A DNA stretch of 64,000 nucleotides from Thalassia testudinum (Eukaryota > Streptophyta > Magnoliopsida > Alismatales > Hydrocharitaceae), in the NCBI GenBank assembly GCA_037157565.1, contig JAZHRO010000003.1, positions 67,024,501 through 67,088,500 of the forward strand, read 5' to 3'. The notes under the pieces were generated by a model. It saw only the letters and a program-made list of their open reading frames with translations, was not told where the DNA came from and searched no databases. Made by a program: the position numbers and the translations under genes. Positions 45,469 through 57,466 of this stretch are shown in pieces (position 1 is the first letter of the stretch; each line of letters begins with the position of its first letter).

Positions 45469-47781
45469 TGGTTGTGCAACAATCATAAGTCTTAATTGAC
45501 CTAGATTAGGCTAGAACTTAGCATAAGTTAGGGTAATTTATGCATGCATAAGGATTATCTGCATCTTTATTGCTTCACTTTAGCTTTGCATGAAATAATG
45601 TTATAATGTGCTGATTAAGTGCATTATGTCGATTGCAGGCAATAAAGACGATCTGAAGCAAGATCAGAAATAACGGGTGTTGCAGTAGAGATGGAATAGA
45701 AGGCTTAGATTAGATGTAGGAATACTGATGTAAGGGAGTTAAGGTTTGTTATTCTATTAAGTAGGAATAAAGCAGTAAAATGTGAAGAGCTTAGGTCCAT
45801 CCTAGCCTTAGGATAACCAAAAGACTTCCCCCAAGCCTTAGCCACCCTTAGATTAGGTCACAGCACCCTAGGAAGCCCTAAAACCCTATTTCCAACCCTT
45901 ATTTGGATGTCTAGATAAGTTATAGGACATCTACGACCCTTAGCCAACTCCCACACACCTCAAACCCACTTCTGCAATGTTATTTGACGTCCAGACACTT
46001 TGTCAGGCGTCCAATTTCTGCAGAATACCCAAAACAGAACCTAGATCTCCCCCTAACTCAGATTGGATGTCCAGAACTGAAGTCTAGACTTCTGATTTTT
46101 GAGTATAAGTCGCCTGATAATATTTTTGGATGTCCAGGACTAGTCTCCAGTCCCTGTTTTGAGATTCAAGCCTTGATCATGGGTTTCTAGCTCCCTAGAC
46201 CTAATCCCAACCCTATAGGAACCTAAATTAATGTGTCCTAACCCTAGTACATCACCTATAGACCTATCTAAGGACCTAATTAGGTCCTCACCAAACCCAA
46301 TTGACTTAGACCAAAGTCAATTACCTTCACCTAAGTCAATTGGACTCATTGAGTCTAATTGAGCACAGATCTCAACCCACACAAGTTCAATTGGACTTAG
46401 TGAGAGTCCAATTGACCTAAACCCAACCTAATTGAGTTATTTCACTCTCAATTAGGTTCACACTCATTCAATTAAACTTAGGTGAAGTTTAATTGCAAAT
46501 TCCCCTTAGCAATTAGGGTTTGTAACCATAATTCAAGGCATACACCTACCTAAACCCCTTAAGACCTAACCTAAACAACCTAGCCACATAGAGCACGACC
46601 ACACAGACACACACACACACCCATTCATGCACTCCCACACATCTAGAGTTCTCTAGAACTCTCTCCAAGTGGCACCACCTTTGGTTGCCAAATTTAGCAA
46701 CCAAGAGACATTCAAATTGAGATCCACATTTTTTGGATCTCATAACCACTTGGCCGGCCACTCTTGGACTCTCTCTAGAGAGTTCCACACCTCTCTAGAG
46801 AGAATCCATTAGGTCTATAAAATGACTTAAGGGGTGGCCATTTGCTCCCATTCACTTCCTTGGCTCCATTCGCATCCACCTCCACTTAGGCTAGCAACTT
46901 CCACTCCATCTCCACGAGTTCACCACCACCATGAAGGACACCCTGCCGGGATGCTGGATCACTTCTCTCTCTCTCCAAGGGTTTCCCTAAGCTCCATTGG
47001 CTGCCCCTCATTCTCCTCCCGACCACACCAAGGCCATCGAAGACCACCTCTGAATGCCCTTCTATTCTGCCAGATCTAGATTAGTAGTTTATGCTCTTCA
47101 TAGTTTTACTACTTTTAATTACTGCTTAGTAGCGTAGTCCTTATTCTCCCCTAATGATGCATGCAAAAACCCCCCGTAGATTCTTGTATGCGATCGTTTT
47201 CTGATAGGTAGATTTACATTCTTAAGCATTCTTGTAAAAGCTTTCCTCTACAAGTTCATGTTGCAACACTCTCCAAATGAATGAATGAAAAATATATTTT
47301 TTATCTATATATATGTCTATGTTTTGAAGTCACCATGAGCTTATTAATTACCATCCTATTTGTGTGATTCAAGTTGCCTGTTCTCACTTGTTTATCTATT
47401 CCGCAACAAGCATGTCGTTTCCTGAAAATATAGAAAATGTAACTATAGATGCATTTTCTATAAACAGTCACCACCTCACTAGAATCGTGTACATAGAAAT
47501 TCACACTTTCACCTTTGTGATCTATTTAACACATGCGCACATAATCAGGGTTCATAATAGAAGTGGTAAAATCTTAATCAGGAGATTAAAAATCGAGGTG
47601 CGATTTTAAACAGAGTAGAGTGGTAAAAGATCAAATTCAAAAGTGAAACAAATGCCTCCCAAAGGCGAACGATCGGGACTCAAGTCTCGTTATTTTTACA
47701 AACTTATTTTTGACGAACATTTTTACATGACTATACTACAATTCTGATGACTTTCAAATGCGCGAAAAGGCCTTTCTGTCA
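45469..47781 (+). mobile_element. Solo LTR, family delta, inserted in ORF-X copy C
   Basis: The insert is 2313 bp, TGGTTGTGCAAC...TTCTGTCA, flanked by GCCTT (45464-45468) and GCCTC (47782-47786), a 5-bp duplication with one mismatch. It contains a TATA box at 46816-46822 and no internal region, PBS or PPT, so it is a solo LTR left by LTR-LTR recombination. Upstream of the TATA it has palindromes (CTCTCTAGAGAG twice) and a block of short repeats with GGATGTCCAG and AATTGACTTAG-type units (45900-46480). Confidence 0.85.
46645..46822 (+). promoter_or_regulatory. Palindrome cluster and TATA box of solo LTR
   Basis: AGAGTTC-TCTA-GAACTCT (46645-46662), TGGCCGGCCA (46751-46760) and two copies of CTCTCTAGAGAG (46771-46782, 46791-46802) lead into TATAAAA at 46816. 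Confidence 0.6.
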
Positions 47782-49051
47782 GCCTCCAAAGTTTTTATTT
47801 CAACAATTCTATCATCCAACATCAAGAGCTCAGGCTCTTGGACCTCTAGCATATCGCTCACCCCATAAGATTTACCCAAGTCCAGAAATCATAGCTGAAT
47901 CAAGATTGACTTGGCCACATTGATCTCAGAAGTCAGCTCTTTGGGGTGCAGATAAGGAATGGAGTCACTGATTGAATCATCAATATTCAGATCTTCCAAG
48001 TTAACATCAACCAAATCAGAATCTTTAATAGTCAGGATATCAAATGATTTATCAGATTCCTCAAGCCCGTTCATCTCACTAAAATCATTTTCTTTGTGCT
48101 CAGGTGAGACTTCACTAAGAGATCCTTCACCCTCAGAGTCAAAGAATTCATTGTCCTCATTTATATATGTATCAAAATTGTTTGTCATTTCTTGGTTCAA
48201 AGAAACATTTTTCCTCATTTCCTGGCTTGGGGATCTCGAGTGAATCAATCGGTTCATCCTCAAAGGGTTTCTCTAGACCAATCTGGCCATCTCCAATCTC
48301 AAAATATGTACACCCCCGACAGGCACCTAAGAGTGTTCAGGCATTAGCTCTCCTGAAGGGGGTTCATCTTGAGAATCATCCCAAGATTTGTCTAGGGCAA
48401 CCACAAATTTCATCCTCAACCTCAACAATTTCCCAAGAAGAAACTCACCCAGGTTGCTATCCCTAACACATTTGAGCAAATCCAATAGAGAACTATTATG
48501 TTCATCAATCATTTGGATCATAGGCTCCAGTGCTTTCGTGCATGGTGTTTGCTGAGCTTTTAAAGATTGTATAGTGTTCCTCAAATTAGCCAACACCCTT
48601 TCCTGGATCTAGTTCACCTGAACCGACTGGTTTGGTTCAGGGTTGGGTAGGTTTGGGATAAATCTAGGGGAGTGAAGATATCAAGCTTGGGTTCCTCCCT
48701 GATAGCAGGTCGTCTCAGGTTGTTCAAAGAATGGTGGTGACCTATATTCAACATAATTCTAGGGAGGATAAGTGTTATAATCACATATCTGTCATGGTTG
48801 TAGATCTAGTTAGGTTGATCATCAAAGGGTGGAGATCTATAATCATTGTAGCTCCAAGAAGGATAGTAGTAATAGTCTTATTGTCCAGGGTTAAACCCTG
48901 AACGCTGAGGTCCAGATTCATATCCCCAATCAAAGTTATCCGAACTAGTGTATGGGTAATTACAAGTCAAGTCGGTATGGTAATCATCTTGTGGATAAAG
49001 TGTGGTAGGAGGGTAGGATGTGAAATGAGTGTAGGATGTGGAAGGATACAT

Positions 49052-49129
49052 GGTAGAATAGGAGGAACATCAGAAGAAAGAAAGGAGCCATGAAATACAA
49101 GCAATCAACCTTGTCCTTAGGTGGGTTAG
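49052..49129 (-). other. Remaining leader of element C
   Basis: Only the ORF-proximal leader (CTTGTCCTTAGGTGGGTTAG) remains. Element F inserted after GTTAG at 49129, so the rest of the leader, the PBS and the 5' LTR of C lie beyond F, outside the window. Confidence 0.7.
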
Positions 49130-51299
49130 TGTTGGAAACACCATCATGAGCCCTAACTAGCTCATTTTAATCCATAAAAGAGAACAAAAGCTCCTACATA
49201 ACCAACTAGAGGTCCTAACTCACTCGAAAATCATTCTGAGATAAAAGCAAGAAACAAGGGGTAAAAACTACAATTTTACCATTACAGTACAACAACAGGT
49301 TTTCTCAAGGGCTAAACATAGGTCAAATGATCTTAACATGATAAAAAGTGGGTTCTTTCAAACAGAAAAGGGTTCATGTGAATTCTGGGAATTAAATGAC
49401 TTCTTGTATCCCTAAAATAGATCCACTTAATTAAACAAGGTTCTGGTTAGGATAAAATTCACCTAAACCCGTTAGGAATCATAGAAGAATATTCTCTAGG
49501 ATTTAGAACCTTTAATTTGGCCTTTAGAACCTATTTTGACCTAGAATGGGGTCTTAGACAAATATTTGCCTTAAAGAGGGTTTTTACGTAAATTTCCCTA
49601 TCAAACGTGGTCAAACCCAAAATCTAACTACACCATTAGATTCCTTACATCCAAATTAGGTTTGTACCAAAATTTGAACCTATGGGGAACTCATCTTAAC
49701 CAACTTTGCAAACAGGTCTGACCCAATTACATTTCTACCTCAACCTTTCAAAAACCCTTACATTTGACCCCTAGCTTCTTCTTCGTTCTTTGCAATTAGG
49801 TCTCTCTGCCATTATAGCGAAGGGAATCCTACTTCGATGAGCTTGAACGGGCGATTTCTTCCTAATCTCTCAGAGAATCCCCTTTAAAATTGATAGGGAG
49901 ATTCCCTGAGAAATCTCCTCCAGTGTGAAGCCAATTAGAAGCCCTATTTGGTACCCAATCTCTCATGCTAATGCATGAGAAGATTTGGGTCTCTCTCGAG
50001 TTTCTTATACAGGAGAATTTTCCGTGCTTGGAATCTTGTCTTCCAAGCACAAACTCGACCTCCAAGGCCTATTTAAGAGACCCCAATTCGCCCTGCATCT
50101 CCTAAGCTTGAATTCAGCCGGAGAACTGCCTCAATTTCGTCTCTCCTCCTCCAACTGACCTAGTCGTCAAGCTCCAGTGACTTCTCCCACTCTCCCTCAC
50201 CACCTAGCCACAATACTGGTGGCAGGTTCCTCTTCCTCTCGCTCGTCCATGTTGCGTTGCACCCACCGACACTCTTGCCTCCCTTCATCCATGCCGACCT
50301 CCCTCACTGAGCACCTTCGTCTCTGACGTCAATGATACGCACAGACGCCATTCCTGCCTCCCCCTTCATCTCTTCAATCCCAAATAAGTATTTCTCACTC
50401 TCTACGTTCTTTTCCCCTTCTTTATTCCCTCGAACGACCATTGCCACACTCCACCACCATCATTCCCTTCACCTCCAACCACCACTCTAGCGAGTTCGCT
50501 CCACCTCCACAGACCACCTCTCTCCTCACCGACCAGTCCATAAGCACTGCCCTGAGTCACTGATCATAACTCTCCACTCACAATACTCCTCCCTCACCCA
50601 CAAGCACCCCTAAACACACCCGCACACACGGCCGTAGTGTGCCCTAGGCACGCTACCTCAGGCGGTCCCACGCCACGCCAACCACCTCTACACGTTCGCC
50701 ACACATTGGCGAAGCTCCCTGAGCTCTTTTAATGCGGCCGCAAGGCTATTTGTGTGATTTCAGGTCCATGGGCTCGCCTCCATTGAAGCACAGCAAGAAG
50801 CTTGCTTGCAAGCTTCTCTTGGCTGTGCCCACTCCAGGATCCAGTCCCAGGTCACGTGGAGAGCCTTCATAAACATCTCCAGGTGACCAATTAAAGCCAA
50901 GAGCCGTCACGCTAGCTGCAATTGAACGAAGACACTCGGCTGTAGGCACGTGTGAAAGAGGGTGGGAAGTTAGTCCCACCTCGGAAAGTTGCAGAGTGCC
51001 GCACCCGCATAAAGTGATTTTTTGCATTAAGATGGTTGCCTCCAACTCACGGAGTGAGGTCCCCTCTCACCGAACCTGACGCCTTGTCCGCGACTACCCC
51101 CCGCGGACCTCGTGATCCGACCCGACCGCACACCTAGCCCCCCACTGCATGCTGGTCCCAGTTGTGTATCTGACCTGATTACTTGAGAAGTGGCTTTGGG
51201 AGAGCGAACCTAAGATAGAAAGGAGAGAGGAGAGATCGCGTAGGTAGGTGGTAGGTTTTGCTCTGTAGGCTGAAGAAAAGGAGAAGGTGAAGGAGGTAA

Positions 51300-51550
51300 T
51301 CAAAGTCAGAAGCTAAGGAAGAACTGCTGCAGCAGAAAGAAGAAGGAAAATGCTAAGGCAAAAGGAGCTGAAGGAAAGAGCAAGGAAGGTAGAGAAAGAA
51401 AGAAAAGAGAAGGAAGGAACTGAAGGAAGAAGAAGTTGAAGGCAGCCAAGACAGAGAAGAAGGTAGAGGAAGAGATAGATAAGGCAAGGAAGCTGCAGCC
51501 AAAATCGGAAGAGGAAGAAAGAAGAAGCCAAAAAAGAAGAATAAGGAAGG
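51300..51550. repeat. Polypurine strand-asymmetric tract in alpha LTR (also 51860-52130, 58905-59250, 62700-62900)
   Basis: About 250-300 bp is almost pure purine on the element-sense strand (GAAGAAGAAGG, GGAAAGAGAAGG). Every alpha LTR has it downstream of the TATA box. It produces long open frames in several readings that encode only Lys/Glu/Arg-rich or Phe/Ser/Leu-rich text. I treat it as a compositional element of the R-U5 region. Confidence 0.85.
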
Positions 51551-51555
51551 AGCCG

Positions 51556-54267
51556 TGTTTGTCGAAAGAGAAATCAGGTTTAAAGTAATGCATCATAGTA
51601 TAGTTGAAATCACTTTGAAAATAAATAAATTTTATTACTCCAAGTTTAAGTCAGAGGTAGAACAAAGGGAGTAAATGGAATTCATGCACTAATCTCAATA
51701 ATAGATGCAATTTGAACACATAAAACTACTCAAAATAGAATTGAGAATGTCAAGCATGAGTATATGGACAATAAAATGTAGCTAGAAAATATATAAAAGA
51801 GAAATTGGGAAGAATTGGACATTTGATTATAGAATCAGATGCCTTAAAAGTGATTGATTTTTCCTTCTTCTTTCACTTCTTTCTTTGGCTCGTTCTTCTC
51901 CTTCTCCTCATTCCTCTCTGTTCTTCTTTCCTTCCTCTTTGGCTTCTCTACTTTCTTCTTTGTCTTCTTCCTTTCTGCCTTGGCTTTCTTTGGTTTCAGT
52001 TTCTCTTCAGCTTTGCCTTCTCTTCAGTCATGCCTTCTCCTTCCTTAGCTTCTTTGCCTTTGCTTCCTCTGTGGCTTCTTCTCCTTAGCTTCTTCTTCAG
52101 CTTCCTCTTTCTTCTTCCTTTCCCTGCAAGAGCAAAGCCTACCCCTACCCTCCCCTGCAAACTCTCTCTCTTTTCTCTATTAGGCTTGCTCTCCCAGAGC
52201 CATCTCGATTAAATGAGTCAGGTTAGCACTCCTGAGACTTGGCCCATAGGCATGGGTGGTGGGCGAGGAGTTCACGGGTAATCGGGTCAGTGCCAGATCC
52301 GCGAGGGAGTGTGTCATGGACAAGGCTTCATGGGATGAGTGGAACCTCACCTCGTGTCAGGAGGCGATAAGCCCCTGGCACTTTTACAATTTATGCCGCA
52401 CCTTTCGCTTGAAAACGTCTGAGGTGGGACTAAATGTCCCACCTGCTTCTTGCGCATGCCCACAGGGGTTGTGCTCAATTGCTAAAGGTGTAGAGCCCAC
52501 CAAAGCCAATCACCTGGCTGAAAGTGTGTGTGATACGAATCTGTGTCACCTGGGACCTAGAGCCTAGAGCGAGGCTGCCTGGTTCATGCTTGCAAGCAAG
52601 CTTCATTTCTGCTTCAATGGAGATGTCGGTCTGAACCTACATTCAAGTAACATGGCCTTGCGGCCACATCAGAACACACATGAGGCTTTGCCATGGCACG
52701 GGGAAGATGTCTCTGTGGTTGGCGTGGCACAGGGTGGCCTAGGCATGCGCACCTATGTTGTTCTGTGGCCGTGGATTTGGGCATGCTCAATGGAAATGTG
52801 TGGAGCATGTGGCGGTCAATGGAAAGGGGGAAAATGATAAGTGGAATGTGGCAGAGCTTTTGTGGTGGCTGGCGAGGTGGGTGGTTGCGTGGAGTGGTCG
52901 ATGCACCTCGCTGGTGGTCTACCGGAGGTGGAGAAGATGGTGGTGGTCTGTGAGCGTCGAGGGATATTGTGGGAAATAAAGAGGGGGAAATAGGAAAAGG
53001 AGAGAAGGGGGAAACACCTAACCTAGTTTAAAGATGAGAGGAGACAGGATGGCAGTCGGCTCATGTCTACCACCTCTGGAGACGAAGATCCCAGTAAAAG
53101 GGGGTTGACGATGACGAGAGGGTAGTTGGCACATGTGCAGGTGTGGCGCGACACGGACGACACAGGCAGAGGCAACTCTACCATTGGTATCGTGGCAGAG
53201 CAAAGAGAGGAGAAGATATTGGTCGCCGGAGCACACTAGGAGTTTGGCCAGAGGAGAAGAGAAGAAATTTGGGGTTATCTCCAGCTAAACCGAGCTGGGA
53301 CTCTACGGCTGGGTAAGGGAACCTTTTATAACCCTTGGCAAAGGGCCTTGTGCTTGGAAGGTAAGCTTCCAAGCACGAGCTACCTCATCAGACTTGGAAA
53401 GTCGAGAGATACCCAAATCTCTCATGCGTTTGCATGAGAGATTGGGTGGAAATCAGAGCTCATGATTGGGTTCATACGAACGGGAATTCCTCAGAGAATC
53501 TCCCTTTCAAATTTAAGAGGGATTCTTTGAGGAATCATGGAGATATCCCCCTTGAATCCTCGTCGGAGTAGGATTCCTCTACTGTAATGGTGTAGGGACC
53601 TAATTGCAAAGAATGACGAGGAAGCTAGGGGATGTCTGCAAGGGTTTTAAGAAGCTAGGGGCATAAATGCAATTAGGTTGGACCATTCTGCAAACTAGGT
53701 TAAGGTGACCTCCCCTTAGGTCCAAATTTTGGTATAAATATAATTTGGTCCTAAGAAATCCAATGGTGAAGTTGGATTTTAGGTTTGACCACGTTTGATT
53801 GGGCATATTACACAAAAACCCAATTTAGTGTAAATATTTGACTAGGACCCCTATTTAGGTCACAATAGGTTCCAAAGGCTAAATTGAATGTTCTAAACAC
53901 TACAAGATATTTTCCATGAATTTTAGAGGGTTTAGTTAAATTTTATATTAACTAGAACCTTGTTGAATTAAGTGGATCTATTTTAGGGTTATTAGAAGTC
54001 ATTTAATTCCTAGATTTCACATTAACCCTTTTCTAATTGAACCAACCAACTTTTTATTTTGTTAAGACCATTTGACCTTTGTTTAACCCTTGAGAAATCC
54101 CGTTGTTGCACTCCAATGGTAAAATTGCAATTTTACCCTTTGTTTCTTGCTTTTCTCTCAGACTGATTATTACTTGATTTAGGCCCTTCATTTGGTTTTG
54201 TAGGAGCTTTTGTTCTCTTTTCTATGTCAAAATGAGCTAGTTAGGGATCATGATGGTGTTCCCATCA
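51556..54267 (-). repeat. 3' LTR of element E (alpha)
   Basis: The LTR is 2712 bp, TGTTTGTCG...CCCATCA. A TATA box is at 53322-53330 (minus TATAAAAGG) and the hairpin at 53411-53447 lies 81 bp upstream of it. Many short open frames in the polypyrimidine and GT-rich parts are not conserved with the partner LTR in frame and are not annotated. Confidence 0.93.
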
Positions 54268-55553
54268 TACTCCCATTCCTTGCTTTTGCTAGTCTCTTAG
54301 CAAAATTTTAAGGTTTTAACTTTTGTTCTAGACCATGAATTCCTTTGATGTTCAGAAGTTATGATGAGTGCTTTTTTCTTTCTTGTTGATTAGGTTAGGA
54401 TGCCAGCAGTAGGCCTAGAGGTACTGAAGTACCAACCAAGATCCAGACCAAACCAGCTCTAGCCTTGATCTTCCGCGAAGGTTTTTAAGGCTCGTAGGAA
54501 CTAGCCTAAGGTTCATTGGACTCTGTGGTTAAAGCACGCATGCTTGAGAAATATTTTAGTCTCGGTTCAGTTTGCAGTGCATTTTTTGTAAAAGAGAGAC
54601 AGAGGATTTATTTGTTTGGAGAGTTTTCTCTCTCTTTTCTTTTTATTTCCAACTTTGGATTGACTTCTCAACACGGTTTATATTGGATTCCTCGTCCCCA
54701 TTATCAATCCTCAAAGGTCCCTAGCAATCGATGCTTCATGATAGCATCACCCATGGCAACCCCCAGAACCCTAGCTTTTAAGATTTTGAGATAATCCCAC
54801 CCATGGTTTTTGTTGCTAAATCCATACCTTGGCAACCTCTTGAGGATTATCCAGATCTTAGTGGATACTTGAATTTTTAAGCTTAAGAGTGTAGCCCAAA
54901 AGGCCTAAGATAAGCGTTCCTACTTATCTCTTTTGTGTCTCGTTAGCACTTTTCTTCATTTCTCTTTTCCTTGATGTGGTCTAGAACTTCGGTTAATCCC
55001 TTAATCTCTTACTAATGACTCTCTTTTTTCTTTTTTATTTTGTGCTCCCTTTTTTTGACATTTTTCTCTTTTCCTCATGTTTATATGGCCTCCAAATTTT
55101 CTTCCCTACTCCAAGTTTTTGTTCTTTTTCACAATTTTCTATTTTTTTGGTATCTTTGGCATGTGATTTTTCCGTAAGAATCCTTCTGAATTTTCTTGAT
55201 TTTTGTATGTTTGCACAATACCAGCCCCCTATGCCTAAGTTTTTCAATGTCTTCATTGTAAACGGAGGGTGTGAAACAGTGTTGGGTCCAAGGACTTAGA
55301 ACAAGATTTATCGGGTGGGCGAATGGGTTGGGAATGACTGATGCGGACGATTTCAACCTTTGGAATGTGTACCAAAGGTGAGATCGACTGTTCTACGACT
55401 GAACTCAGGGTGCTATAGGCATGAAGTATAGACAGATAATCAGAAGGCTCTCAGGTATTTAGAATGACAGGTTGCCTCCTGTTAAGTGCTAAATTCAATG
55501 CCTTCAACCGAGCGGGAAATGGGATGTAGAGGCAGTGGTCAATTAGCAGAGTT
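54268..55553 (-). other. 3' untranslated region of element E
   Basis: It opens with the PPT complement (TACTCCCATTCC), then a perfect 8-bp hairpin (TTTTGCTA/TAGCAAAA, 54284-54305). A second PPT-like CCAGCCCCCTATGCC is at about 55223. The minus-strand AGGCAA-loop hairpin is at 55467-55482 (ACAGG/CCTGT stem). No coding potential is seen. Confidence 0.75.
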
Positions 55554-57466
55554 TTATAGAACAAGTACCTTGATCAAGAGCCCGGTTGGTCCAACCAGGT
55601 GCTTGTTTAGACCAATAGGCTGATGATGCAACCCAAACCCAATCAATCTAATGGGTTGATAAATGTAGATCAAGAGATGTGGAACCCACCATATGCTATG
55701 GAGCTTGGAAGGATGTGGAAGTGTGAATTCAGGGTTTGGCTGAGTCGAATGAGCCTGGTTAGAGTAGGGATTCGTAAAATAATCAGTGAATGGTGCGGAA
55801 ACCCTACAGGGGTGATCAGAGAAAGATGGAGCATGGACTTCAGTCTGATCAATGTCTAAAACCCAATGTAGATGTGGAGGCAAATAATCTGCAATCAGCT
55901 TAGCATGAGGGTAATCAGAATAGAAATTGAGTCCGATTGTGAGTTGGGGTTGAAAATGGGTTTGGATAGGTTCTATATATGTGGAGGTGGTAGCTTCAAT
56001 AAGAATTGTGTATGAGGGCTCTTCTAGAAAGGAGTTACAGGTGGTTTCAGCTAGAGAGTCCTCATAGTAGCTCTCAAATTCAAAAGTGAATGCCTGAAGA
56101 GTGTCTATAGGATGTGAGAAATCGGAGTCAAGAAAAGATTCGAACTTTGGGTTGCAGTCACTCTCGGCATTTTCTGGTTTTGATTCCTAAGATAGAAAAG
56201 AAATGATTCCATCTCACTGGAACCTGAATTTAAATCGGTGATCTCGAGATCAGGGACATCAGAGTCGAAGTTGGGGAATGAATCGTGTGAGCTGAGGTCA
56301 TAGATTGGCTTGTCAATGTCAGGAAACAGAGGTTTTTCAAAATTATGGTAAGATTCGAAATCATCGAAGAATTTGTGAAAATCAAGTTCTGAATGGGATT
56401 CGAGATTAGAGGTTCCACCATAGAATAAATCACATGTTGTAGACTCAGCAACCTAACTAGGGTATATCCTATATGTAAATTCTGAGCTCAAAAAGGTGTC
56501 CTTATTTGGTCTAGGCTCAACTTCTAGGCTTGTAGGAAAGACCCAACCAAAACCCCACTCGTCCAACTCCTCGGTTTCTGTATCGTAAATTGGCATGACT
56601 TCCGAAAAATCGATTTGTATCTCTGGGGATGTTGGAGAGGGATATTCATCAAATATAAGCCCGAAATCATACTCTTCATTGAAATTTTGATCTTCATCAT
56701 ACGGGGCCTCGTAATCTTCCCAATAAGATTCAGATCCAGATTCTCGACTGAGCATGTGGGTTGAATCACTACAATGTTGGTCCGAATTACCTTCGAGGGT
56801 CACCTTATCAGAATAAGGGGAGGGATTTACACCCTCGAGAGGTTCAGCTCTAATCTCATCATTGCAGGAGTCTCGGAATTCTATGCTTGGTGACCCAAGA
56901 TCTAAGGCTGGCTCAAAATCATGTTCTCCTACAATTGAAACTTCCCAACCTAATTCAAGATCAGGCATGTTGTATTCCATCTTGGTTTGGATTCGACAAC
57001 AACTTTGTGCCTCAAACCCAGAGTTTGGGAAATTGGATTGATCCTCAAAACTATTACAAGATGGTTCGTCATCTATTTGGGGTGTGTACGAGTATTTCTG
57101 ATCGATAATGTGTTTCAATAATCTCATCATCTCTTCCCATTTTTCAAGATTATCTTGGTGTTGTTCCCATAGTATAGAGTTTTTCTATGCATTGAAGGTA
57201 TTCAAAGTTGTGCAATTTTTCTATCTCAATGTATCCTGTTATGAGAATGTCTCGGGTTGATCCTTTTGTGGCTTCTGTCAATAACACTTGGGCACAGTTT
57301 ATGATGAAAGTTGTGGTTTCTGGTACACTAACCTGAATGTCGTCTACTAATTTTGAGGTTTTGTATTCAATTTCATAAAATTCATGGGCATCCTCAACCA
57401 TCCTATCTCTAATGGATCTTTGTGATTCAAGTTTCTTGAATAGTAATCATAAGTAACCAGGCTACA
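55554..57466 (-). pseudogene. ORF-X of element E
   Basis: A start at 57466 (ATG followed by TAG, as in copy B) leads to VEDAHEFYEIEYKTSKLV (57401) and a frameshift near 57155. A 225-codon acidic stretch follows (57130-56453; SYWEDYEAPYDEDQNFNEEY, GLIFDEYPSPTSPEIQIDF), then a stop. The same frame goes on with LFYGGTSNLESHSELDFHKF, and a further shift gives PHLHWVLDIDQTEVHAPSF and the C-terminal FGLHHQP, comparable with GLGLHTTKP of copies B and C. It is rich in Asp, Glu, Ser, Tyr and Phe, with no recognised domain, membrane segment or catalytic motif. Its place directly after the leader parallels the A, B and C copies. Confidence 0.55.

Larger units (their letters stand above)
45244..49051 (-). 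pseudogene. ORF-X copy C, split by a solo LTR
   Basis: It starts at 49051 with M-Y-PSTSYTHFTSYPP. The N-terminal Tyr/Asn-rich segment has a few stops. The helical block with LGEFLLGKLLRLRMKFVVAL and KSWDDSQDE lies at 48596-48327, and the acidic block with EFFDSEGEGSLSEVSPEHKE at 48263-47889. The frame is broken at 47782 by the 2313-bp solo LTR and resumes at 45468 with NLEGTLILDLRAPMDLKP to the shared C-terminal LWLHTTKP (45244). Removing the insert and one 5-bp repeat restores alignment with copy B. The function is unknown. Confidence 0.65.

Noticed and set aside
46600..46625. CA microsatellite as a regulatory element
   Set aside because: It is a short simple repeat inside the solo LTR with nothing to tie it to a function.
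51805..52212. Long open frames (up to 135 codons) rich in Phe, Ser and Leu
   Set aside because: They come from the polypyrimidine tract of the alpha LTR. They occur in several frames at once and are not conserved as one frame between the LTR copies.
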